Shown here piece after piece: positions 25,101 to 32,800 of a DNA stretch of 64,000 nucleotides. Origin of the DNA: Camarhynchus parvulus. Lineage: Eukaryota > Chordata > Aves > Passeriformes > Thraupidae. Position 1 is the first letter of the stretch, and each line of letters begins with the position of its first letter. A program made the position numbers and the translations under genes. Under the pieces are notes generated by a model. The model worked only from the letters and a program-made list of their open reading frames with translations. It was not told where the DNA came from and searched no databases. The stretch is taken from the NCBI RefSeq assembly GCF_901933205.1, contig NC_044581.1, forward strand, positions 7,860,001 to 7,924,000, read 5' to 3'.

Positions 25101-26361
25101 ATCTCAATTATCCTTCAGATTCAAAGGAGTTTCTCAGGTTGCCTTCCAGCCCTCACAACTACAGTGACCTTCAAAGGCAATCTAAGGGCAAACAATACAG
25201 TTGTGTTTAATCAACTGGGAGGAGAGGAGCTCTTGGTCTTGCTGAATTTAAAAGCAATGCTCCAGTTAATTATAATTTCACCCTTGGCATGTACAGAACC
25301 TAGAATGATGAGTGAAAAACAAATAAACTAGAAATTTGGATTTCTTTCTGGCTGCAGAGCATCCCCACTCATCCCCCTTTAAACCGATCCAAATGGTATT
25401 AAATAGAGAGGATTTTTATTTTGTCTGAAAGTAAAAAAAAAGAAAAACCAAAAAACAAAAACCAAAGCGAAACCAAACCACCGACAACAAAGTCCTACAG
25501 AAAAATATCAGTTTGTATGTTTGTGAAAGTTTCTGCAGCAACCATCACCAGCAAATGTAATCAGGCAGACCCCAAATCAAAGGTGAAATGCAAACCAGAG
25601 CAGAAGCTCCACGGAGCTAAATGCTGGCTGGAACTGCTGAGAATCAGTACTGCTGCAGGAATCGTGGACAGGAATCTGGCTGCACAGAGGGAACAGCAGC
25701 AGCAGAACCTCTGCAAGCAAAATTCAAAATGTAGAAGGGCTCAGAGGTCAACATCACCCCTGCCAACACATGAAACAGGGGGATTCACTTAACAAGGGCA
25801 AAGAACCTGCCAGAAGAGACTAAAAGTTGCTGTGCTATTACTGAACTTAAAAGGTAAGTTAGGTACAGTGGTACACTGGATTTGGCCCTAGCCACACACT
25901 TGGGCTGGGCTCTGTAAGAGAGGAAGCAAGGAAGTTTTGAACTGATGCTGGACTTGATCGGAGGGCAGCTCAGACCCACTTTCATTTCTGCTTTACCTGG
26001 CACTGATTGTCCTCTGGGAGCCGCCAAGTCTCTGCTGCCTGCGAGCTCTCCTCACTGCTGGGCGCTGTGTGAGCTGTGGCACAGGCAGGGGCTGGTGCTG
26101 CTCAAACGGCCCCTGCAGCCTCTGCTGCCCGCTGGGGGCCATGGCAGGACCCGTCTGCAGCTCAGGCTCTGCACCAGCGCTGGGTGAAACAACAGCATCG
26201 TCAGCAGGGAGGGCTGCGGCGCTGCCTCCTCCTTCCCCGAGCACAGCAATGTGGGAGGAGAGCGCTGTGTGACCAGAGGGCTCCGGGGCAAGCGTCTGCA
26301 GGGTCTCCACTGAGTAACCAGCCACTGGGTGGAGATCAACTTCCATCTCTTCTTGAGCCAT
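7013..26361 (-). CDS. RFWD3: RFWD3, RING and WD40 E3 ubiquitin ligase, 12 coding exons
   Basis: Nuclear E3 ubiquitin ligase. From family knowledge it ubiquitinates RPA and RAD51 at stalled forks and crosslinks, stabilises p53, and is Fanconi gene FANCW in humans. Joining 26361-25997, 24571-24327, 22617-22520, 22431-22234, 20057-19963, 17788-17674, 13047-12819, 11625-11475, 9278-9102, 8488-8274, 8006-7789 and 7156-7013 gives 2,250 nt, 749 residues plus stop, with all GT-AG phases consistent; human is about 774. Order: disordered acidic N-terminus (1-236) with SQ dipeptides and a poly-Glu run, RING (about 258-305), coiled coil (about 325-385), WD40 domain (about 400-749) ending IYKWQ. The start ATG has a good context (G at -3, G at +4) and lies two bases inside exon 2. 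The sequence looks intact and functional. Confidence 0.97.
7789..8006 (-). CDS. RFWD3: RFWD3 exon 12, WD40 region
   Basis: Encodes residues 630-702, including [18 protein letters not shown] family sequence (here [15 protein letters not shown]) and [11 protein letters not shown]. Acceptor CTGCACAG, donor CTG/GTACGT; enters in phase 1 and leaves in phase 0. Confidence 0.94.
8274..8488 (-). CDS. RFWD3: RFWD3 exon 11, WD40 region
   Basis: Encodes residues 558-629, starting [12 protein letters not shown] and including [17 protein letters not shown] and [11 protein letters not shown], all close to human. Acceptor CTTCCAG, donor CTG/GTAAGT. Confidence 0.95.
9102..9278 (-). CDS. RFWD3: RFWD3 exon 10, WD40 region
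   Basis: Encodes residues 499-557 with the repeat motifs [20 protein letters not shown] and [15 protein letters not shown]. This is the most conserved part of the WD40 domain by eye. Acceptor TTCTACAG, donor GAG/GTATGG. Confidence 0.96.
11475..11625 (-). CDS. RFWD3: RFWD3 exon 9, WD40 region
   Basis: Encodes residues 449-498: [20 protein letters not shown], then QIRGLAF and [14 protein letters not shown], a canonical WD40 blade. Acceptor GTGGCAG, donor CCAG/GTGAGC. Confidence 0.95.
12376..12400. repeat. (GTTT)n short repeat in RFWD3 intron
   Basis: Four-base tandem run of about 25 bp within the intron between exons 9 and 8; no coding potential. Confidence 0.75.
12819..13047 (-). CDS. RFWD3: RFWD3 exon 8, linker into first WD40 blade
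   Basis: Encodes residues 373-448: ELKALVAQ continues the coiled coil, then a low-complexity Ser/Gln linker, then [20 protein letters not shown] and [10 protein letters not shown]. Acceptor TTTGCAG, donor CCTG/GTAATT. Confidence 0.95.
13048..17673 (-). other. RFWD3: RFWD3 intron 7, largest intron of the gene
   Basis: About 4.6 kb, AT-rich, with no exon, RNA gene or recognisable transposon that I can support. Short open frames on both strands look random. Confidence 0.6.
17674..17788 (-). CDS. RFWD3: RFWD3 exon 7, coiled coil
   Basis: Encodes residues 334-372, a Gln/Glu/Leu-rich helix ([20 protein letters not shown] and onward) nearly identical to human and placed between the RING and the WD40 domain. 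Acceptor TTCCTGCAG, donor CAG/GTGAGT. Confidence 0.95.
19963..20057 (-). CDS. RFWD3: RFWD3 exon 6, end of RING and start of coiled coil
   Basis: Begins with Cys303, the last zinc ligand of the RING (CPQ/C across the splice), then [18 protein letters not shown]. Acceptor GATTTCAG, donor AAG/GTACGG. The exon is GC- and CpG-rich compared with the flanking introns. Confidence 0.95.
21780..21832 (+). repeat. CR1 3'-end fragment in RFWD3 intron 5
   Basis: The words ttagatgatctttagggtcc and ttccaaccctaactattc match the conserved CR1 3' untranslated end in sense orientation. Only about 50 bp is recognisable. Confidence 0.7.
22234..22431 (-). CDS. RFWD3: RFWD3 exon 5, RING finger
   Basis: Encodes residues 237-302. 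Zinc ligands visible are C260, C263, C280, H282, C288 and C300 (C303 is in the next exon). The position three residues after H282, where C3HC4 or RING-H2 fingers carry Cys or His, is Gly285 (sequence CGHLFGYTC); from memory the human protein shares this. Preceded by an acidic DEEEGD stretch. Acceptor AATCCTAG, donor CAG/GTAAAA; phase 0 at both ends. Confidence 0.96.
22520..22617 (-). CDS. RFWD3: RFWD3 exon 4, disordered region
   Basis: Encodes residues 204-236: [16 protein letters not shown] and an acidic Gln-rich tail. SQ dipeptides fit the ATM/ATR-type phosphorylation known for this family, but which sites are used is unknown. Acceptor TTTCTTTAG, donor CAA/GTAAGG. Confidence 0.9.
24327..24571 (-). 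CDS. RFWD3: RFWD3 exon 3, acidic disordered region
   Basis: Encodes residues 122-203. Begins [16 protein letters not shown], the family-conserved segment, and then carries a Ser/Asp run followed by eight consecutive Glu. Acceptor GACTCAG, donor GGAG/GTTTGT (a weak donor). Confidence 0.93.
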
Positions 26362-26363
26362 TT
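25997..26363 (-). CDS. RFWD3: RFWD3 exon 2, start codon exon
   Basis: Coding 26361-25997, residues 1-121. Starts [15 protein letters not shown], matching the start of the human protein in character, and ends [18 protein letters not shown]. The acceptor CTTGCAG lies two bases before the ATG, so the 5' UTR is almost wholly in exon 1. Donor CCAG/GTAAAG. Confidence 0.93.
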
Positions 26364-27806
26364 CTGCAAGGAGTTGAAGAAAACTCGTATTTACTTATAA
26401 GTGTACTCTACTTGTAGCCTGATGGTAGCAAGAACCAGGTATAGCACTCGGTGACTAAAAAAGTTTTTAGAATTCAGAGTCAAGAGAAAATGTGTCCTTT
26501 GCAGCAGAGCTAAACCACAAGTCAATACTCATATGTGAGCTGGGAGCACCTTCCCAGAGTCCTGGGCTCAAAGTCTTTGGCTCAACAGCAGCTAGCACCA
26601 AAGGCACATTGCAAAATCAACTTAAATAAGCACTTGGATGAGTATGGAAAGTTAATGTTTTCTTGCTGCCATCATTTACTTGCTGAGTAAATTCATGTGG
26701 ATCTTGAAGAACAGTTGGAAATATCTGAGACTCTCCCAGGTAAGCAGCACTGCACAAGCACCCACAGACACAGCCAGGAACAAGCTCTAGGACAGTCCTT
26801 TGCTGCACTGCTCTCTTGACTGACATCCAAGCTTCTTCAGATAAAATTGCCTTATTGTAACAGATCACTGTGACCCTTACCCACAGTTACTGAATAGCCT
26901 TTCAGGTGTTTACCAACACCAGGCAAAACCAGAAAGGGCCTGACAGCAGAACACATGACTGAGACATTACTGGTACCAAGTTATCTGCAGCATTTGTGGA
27001 TCGTATTCAGCCCAAGACTGGATAAACATGAAATTTGCAGTAAAACTGCAAATATATTAAGGGTAGCTGCCCTTCTACATCTTTGGCACATGGATTTCAG
27101 GTTACGTCCAGAATAGGAGTACTACCTTAGGGTTTGAAGAAAAACAGAGTGCATTTTGTGCATTATTAATTCTCATGCTGCTGTCGGCCACCAAATTAAG
27201 AGCACTTAGGTCACACTGCTCTTACAACACAAAAAAATTCAAGATTATCTCATCAATTGAATGAACAGATTCACCAAAATCTCACAAGTCCTTTATTGGA
27301 AGAGGTGATTAGACTAAATTCTGCAAGCTGCTGGAAATCATTCACATTCTCCAAAAAGTACTTATGCAATCATAAACTTGAAAAGCCTTGGGAATTGCAG
27401 ACTTTAGCACTGTTTAGAGCCCAAAGCACAAACACCAGTTTTACCAAGCTGCTAAAACTTACCCAGCAAGGGCTGCATAAAGAGAACAAATGCTAGCTGT
27501 GTACAAAAAGCAGCTAGAAAATGTATACAAGAACTAATAAAAGATGTGATAAGGCTCAAATATTTACACAGGTATTTTAAGAAAGTCTAACTTAAGAATT
27601 TTATCATTCTTGTCCTGATTATCAATTCAGCCTAGGCCAAAAAATAGACATTACCACCCCCCACTAGAACAGCTGCATGGCCAGGATATGGTAATATTCA
27701 ACCATGAAGTACTGCATCTTTAGTGCTATGTTCATGATAGAATTGCCACCCAAAACCATAAAAAACCCTTTATTTTCACCACATGGAATCATGATGTTAA
27801 GGGGTT

Positions 27807-27940
27807 AAAGACACAGTCCCAAACGCCCCTGCCAAGGGCAGGGACACCTCCCACCAGGCCTTATCCAGCCTGGCCTGGAGCACTTCCAGGGTTGGGACAT
27901 CCACAACCTCCCCGGGCAACATGCTCCATTGCCTGTGAGA
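27807..27940 (-). repeat. CR1 fragment in RFWD3 intron 1
   Basis: Plus strand reads tccagcctggcctggagcac, then gggacatccacaacctcccc and gggcaacatgctccattgcc, the complement of the CR1 3' region. It is 5'- and 3'-truncated. Confidence 0.8.
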
Positions 27941-28488
27941 TTTATAAAAACGTTAATAATGGCATTTTCACGGTTAAATCTTGGAATCTGGCCCAAAGGA
28001 TTATCCAGTCAGGCCTTCCTCCAGCCAGGCAGCCCCGTGAAGGGAGAGTCCCCACAACGGGCCTGCCCGTGCCCCAGCGAGGAGCCCCGGGCGCTGCCGA
28101 GGCCCGAGCCCGGCCGGCAGCCCCAGGCTCGCCCCCGCGGGCCGAGGGCTCAGGCAGCCGCCTCCCCTTGCGGAGGGCACCCGGCCCCGCTCCGCAGACT
28201 CCTGCCGCACCCGCTTTAACACCAAATTAACAACACCAAAACAAAACATGGCCCGAACGGAACACCCGCTCCACGGGCGGGGATTCTCCGCTGTCCCTTT
28301 CACAGAGCCCGTCACTAAAAGGGCACGAGAGAGGGATATCCCCCCGCTCCAGCAGCCGCAGGCACCCCGAGCGCTCGGGGAAAACGAGCCGTGCTGGGGA
28401 ACTCGGCCCCGGGGGATGGAGCTGTGCCGGGACCCCGGCCCGATCCCGGCCCAGAACGGCCCGCCCGGCCCCGCCGCCCCCCGCTCAC

Positions 28489-28545
28489 CTCCGCCGGGCC
28501 CAGCCGCCCGCTCGAGCGCCGCGCCGCCCCGCCCCCGCCGCCCTA
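28489..28545 (-). other. RFWD3: RFWD3 exon 1 (non-coding), 3' boundary seen
   Basis: Minus-strand donor GGCGGAG/GTGAGCGG ends the exon at 28489. The transcription start is not marked by a TATA box; placing it around 28500-28545 is inference from the CpG island and the CCAAT boxes just upstream. Splices to the acceptor at 26363. Confidence 0.55.
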
Positions 28546-28877
28546 TTGGCTGACTTCCACGCCCGCGACGGCCGCCATTGGGCGAGTCGGAGCTGTTTCC
28601 GCTCTCTCATTGGCCAATCGCTCTGTCCGTCTGATCAACGGAACTTGGAGGAACAGGGCGAGAGGCGGGGAGGTACGGCATGCTCTGATTGGTCAAAGCG
28701 CCGCAGTGCAAGCCGGCGGATTGGGCAACGAGACCTCTGACGGCATAGGGGGCGGGGCAAGAGCAGGGGAGCGAGTTTTCATTGGCGGAGACGCTGCGTG
28801 GCGAAAAGAGCGGGAACACAAGTTCATTCAAACCGGGGCAGGTGGGCGGGGCGTTGCCATGGCGGTGGGGCGGGCCC

Positions 28878-29040
28878 GGGGTGAGCCCGGCACAACCGGG
28901 GGAAACTGGGGAAGTCCGGGGGGAACCGGGGAGAACCGGGGAGAACCCCGAGGTGAGCCAAGCGGAACCAGAAAGGATCTGGCGGGAACCGGGGGGAGCC
29001 CAGGGGAAGCCGGAGGTGGCCCCAGGGTAGCCGGGCCCCG
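28878..29040. repeat. G-rich degenerate minisatellite
   Basis: Irregular repeats of a 10-13 bp unit like ggggagaaccgg. G-runs on the plus strand make quadruplex formation plausible. It sits about 350 bp upstream of the RFWD3 start. Confidence 0.6.
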
Positions 29041-29159
29041 GCGCCCCGCGGGCAGGGCCGAGGAGAATGGCGGGATGGGTCCGGGTGGAAGGGAGCGCGG
29101 TGAGTCCTGTGCTCCCACCTCCCTGCCCAAGCAGGATTGTCCCAGAGCACTTTCGCAGC

Positions 29160-29500
29160 ATTGCAGAAGATGTTTCTAGAGTATCGCCAGTGAGGGGAAC
29201 TCCACACCTCCTCTGGGCGATGTTCCAGTGTATGATCACCCATGAGTAAAGAAGTTCTTCCTCATATCCGAGTGGAACTTCCCATGTATCATTTTCTGCC
29301 CCTTGGCTCTTGTCCTATTGCTGGGCACCCCCCAGCAGAGCCCGGTCCATCCTCTGAAGCCTCTCTTCAAACGGACAGGTGCTGATGGGGTCCCCTCTCA
29401 GTCGTCTCTTCTCGAGGCTGAACAGGCTCAACTCCCTCAGTCTTTCTTCATAAAAGAAGCTGAGTTCCATCCCTCGGTTGTTCCATCCCTCTGCTCCCCC
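29160..29500 (-). repeat. CR1 fragment between MLKL and RFWD3
   Basis: Plus strand contains agtaaagaagttcttcctca, ttggctcttgtcctattgct and cgaggctgaacaggctcaac, each the complement of conserved CR1 words, in the correct order for a minus-strand copy. Confidence 0.82.
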
Positions 29501-29567
29501 TAGGCTTCTTGGCAGCCTCTCTTCAAGTCACCTCTCTCCCCAGGCACGGACCCTTGACCAGGGGAAG

Positions 29568-29668
29568 GTGTCACACACACAAACAAGCAGCAGCCCTGTG
29601 CTTGTGTCACACACACAAACAGGAGCCCTGTGTTCGTGTCACACACACAAACAAACACAGGAGCACTG
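29568..29668. repeat. Three-copy tandem repeat with CA core
   Basis: Three units of about 32-36 bp, each starting gtgtcacacacacaaaca and followed by a variant of ggagccctgtg. Lies just past the MLKL stop codon, inside its likely 3' UTR or immediate downstream sequence. Confidence 0.8.
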
Positions 29669-29751
29669 AGCCCCCAGTCTCTGTCGGGGGGAAGAGGGGC
29701 CAGTGGCACCCTGGGCTTGCTGCCTTGGTCACCCGGCCCCCTTTTCCACAG

Positions 29752-29804
29752 TTAACTTCCTTGGTTCCTGCTTTTCTCCAGGTCAGCCAGCGAGTCCACA
29801 ATCT
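29752..29804 (-). CDS. MLKL: MLKL final coding exon
   Basis: Encodes residues 469-485 ([17 protein letters not shown]) and TAA at 29754-29752. Acceptor GTTTTGCAG; completes the GAG codon left by exon 10. Equivalent to the last helix of the human C-lobe. No AATAAA-type hexamer was found downstream before the RFWD3 promoter. Confidence 0.9.
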
Positions 29805-32800
29805 CTGCAAAACACAAGCATGGCATTAACCAACACAGAGGATTTGTGGTGGGCTTGTTTGGGATTTTTTAACAGATGAGAAGACGGCTTTCCCTCGCTG
29901 ATGAGGATCAGGACATGGAGTCACCCTCTCCTGGGGCCAGCACAGAGGGGCGGGGGTGAGCAGGGGACAGCCTGAGCAGACAGCCCAGCCCAAAGACAAG
30001 TAGCTGTGTTTGTGGAAACACCCTTGTGAACAGCTGCAATAAACTGTCCTCCCAGCTCAGCACCACACAGTGGTAGGTGTTGGATTAGGGTCATATTAGG
30101 GTAATATAACCATCCTGTTTCTTCAATGTGACTTTGTCAACATCTCTAATGATATTTTGGCATTTTCTCTTCAGCCAGGGCTATTCCCTGTGCCAGGGAG
30201 GTGCTGGTGGGAAATGGAAGCACACAGATGTGACACTCAGTGGTTTCTTGGGCACATTTCCCACATCTCTTGTATGGATCTGGTCCTGTAGGATGGAGTG
30301 GATGAAATTGTAGGAAGTTTCTCCCCTTAGACAGATGAACCAAGGGAAGGATATGACCTCTGTGACTTCAAACACACCAGAAACGTTCCTCTATAATCTC
30401 CTGATGTTGCTGTTGTATCTCCTGCTGGAGACCAGTTACTTGTCTGATCAGACACAAACCAGCTTCAGAGACAGTGAAAGCTTCCCTGTCATTGAGCAAT
30501 GCCCAAGACTGCAATTTACTGCTAAAGCCCAAGGTAGGAAATGCTCCTGCAGTGTTGTGGCTGCTCCTCTAGCTTATGGGATCTGCAGGACCTGAGTAGG
30601 GATTAACTCACAGACTCCTGCTTCCTGCCCCTGCTTGTCTGATAAAAAAAGCTCCTTTTATGTGACACCAAATAAACAAACAGCCTGGTGATTATTGTCA
30701 TGGCATGGGTAAATAAATGTCAGTGTGTGAGGTCTGGAGCTGGGGGATTTGTTAGCATAAAAAGGAAGGTCAAGGCAGGATCCCAAAACACAAAGCCAGG
30801 CAAATTCATATGGGAAATAAGGGGCAAACTGCCTGCTGAAGCAGCTGATGAGGGATGCAAAGGGCCTGTGCAGCAGGTGTGTGGGACACTCACCCTCGGC
30901 AGAAGGGCGCTGGGAAGGGTCAAAGGCCTGGCACTGCTCAATGATTTTCCTCAGATCCTCAGGACAATCTTCCCCAAGAGGGTCCCAGTAATGGTGATTG
31001 CAGATTTTCTCCACGATCTCCTCAGGAGTGCAGCCTACACAAGTGCAAACAGGAGTGTCAGGATGGAGCTCTGCTGCCACAGGAGGGTGCTGGGGAGGGA
31101 ACCCAGCACACAGCCATGCCAAGAGCCTGCCTGCAGCCTGTGGCAGGGAGAAGCCAGCAGGGAAGTGACCCAAACTCCATCTGCAGTGAACCCCACTGTA
31201 TTTGGCGTGACACTGTTGGGCTTCAGTAGAGCAAGATGTGTTTATGCTTAACTGCCCATGACCATCCAATAGAAACAAAAAATATTTGCATGTTTGCGGT
31301 TTAAGCAGGTTGCTTTACTGCAGGCTGTACTTTACTATATTGGAGTTTCAGGAGAAGCTGTTGGGCACACCAGGCACTGCCCCTGGCACCTGCCTGGGAT
31401 GCTCAGGGAAGGAGCAGGGAGGAGCATCCAGTGCCAGACGGGAACCACACTGTGCTGCGAGGCTTTTATGCAGGGAACCAGATACTCCTGTCTCACCTTC
31501 AAATGGGATTTTGGAGGTTGCAATCTCTGCCAGAACGATCCCAAAGCTGGAAGGAGACAAGCAAGAGTCTCAGTATTCATTCCACCATGCATTCGTCCCT
31601 TCTAGTGGAGAGGACTGCTGGGCTATGACAACTGGAAGCATCTGCTGGTGTGTCTGATTAAACCTGGCCTCCTTCCATAGCTCAGCAGCCTCTCTGCCAG
31701 ACACCTGCCTGCTCACAGGCATCTCCTGGGAGGGACAGACACACCTGTATATTTCACAGGGACTCTTGTAAGGGTAGTTGATGTCTTTCAGGTTCTCTGG
31801 AGCGATGTAGGCCAACATAGAGACTTGTTTCCAGTCCTTCTTGGCTTTCCTCTTGATGGATGATTCTGTTTCACACAGCTCAAATCCTGACAGCTGATTG
31901 AGAGAATGAGAGAGAGAAAAGGAGAAGTAGAAACCTGTGGTGCAGCTAGAGACTGCCCCAAGATGGAGAAAACAGAGTGAGATGCCCTGGCAGCAAATGC
32001 TGGAGTGCAGCTGTGTGTGCTGCCCAGCACAGGTCTCCTCCTGCAAGCAAAACCAGAGTGAGGACAGGTGAATTGCCCCAGCTTCAGCTCATCCCAGGCT
32101 GGATGCTTTAGGAGCACTCAATTTGCTGATGATAAGACCAAGATAGGGAGTTTTAAGTGCCTAAAGTCATAGGGGAGATGCCACTACCCCATTTTATCCG
32201 GGACCATCACAATTCCCTTCAGTGTTGGTGGAGGGAGACACCCACAAAACCATTTAAAACTCCCAAAAGCATCTCCAGGTGTGGTGCTTACCTTCACACA
32301 GTAATCCCCAGCCACCAGGAACTTGCTGCTGCAGATGCAGCCGTGGAGTCGGGACTTCTCCCCTGTCTGGTGCAACCTGCAGATGGATGGAACCAAGGAC
32401 AACACATGATGATGAGGATGATGATGATGATGAAGGACTGACCCATCCCCACCTTGGTGCTCCCTCCTACATTGGAGGGAATGACTGACATGCAATCAGA
32501 GAAGCCAGCAGCTCTCTGGCTGTCTTGGTGGATCAACCCTGCCAGGCCAACCTCTCCAGCAGGCTGGAAGAGCTGCTGTGGGCAAAGTACAAACCTTGTG
32601 GATGAGCAGGACCTGTAAGAGCTGCCATGCTGCAGGGCGCTTCCAAATCTGCCCTGTGGATCTGGGGAAGGGGATTTCTCCCTTCCAGGCCTTTGCAGCC
32701 TTGAAGCCAGATGTAGGGGACAGTGCTCAGGGTAGATGGGAGCTACTGCATCCAAATCCACTCCCACCCCTACAGCAGCCACCCATCCCAGGGTCCCAAG

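Larger units (their letters stand above)
28000..29110. promoter_or_regulatory. RFWD3: CpG island and RFWD3 promoter
   Basis: Strongly GC-rich, CpG-dense and TATA-less, in contrast to the AT-rich introns on the left. It contains exon 1 of RFWD3 and, upstream of it, ATTGG/CCAAT boxes at 28545, 28577, 28609 (palindromic with 28614), 28688, 28720 and 28781, plus GC boxes (ggcgggg) near 28665 and 28751. A divergent plus-strand transcript is possible but I see no convincing exon for one. Confidence 0.85.

Noticed and set aside
28391..29179. 262-codon plus-strand frame across the RFWD3 CpG island
   Set aside because: Gly/Pro/Arg-rich translation of a G-rich minisatellite and CpG island, with no recognisable domain or splice sites.
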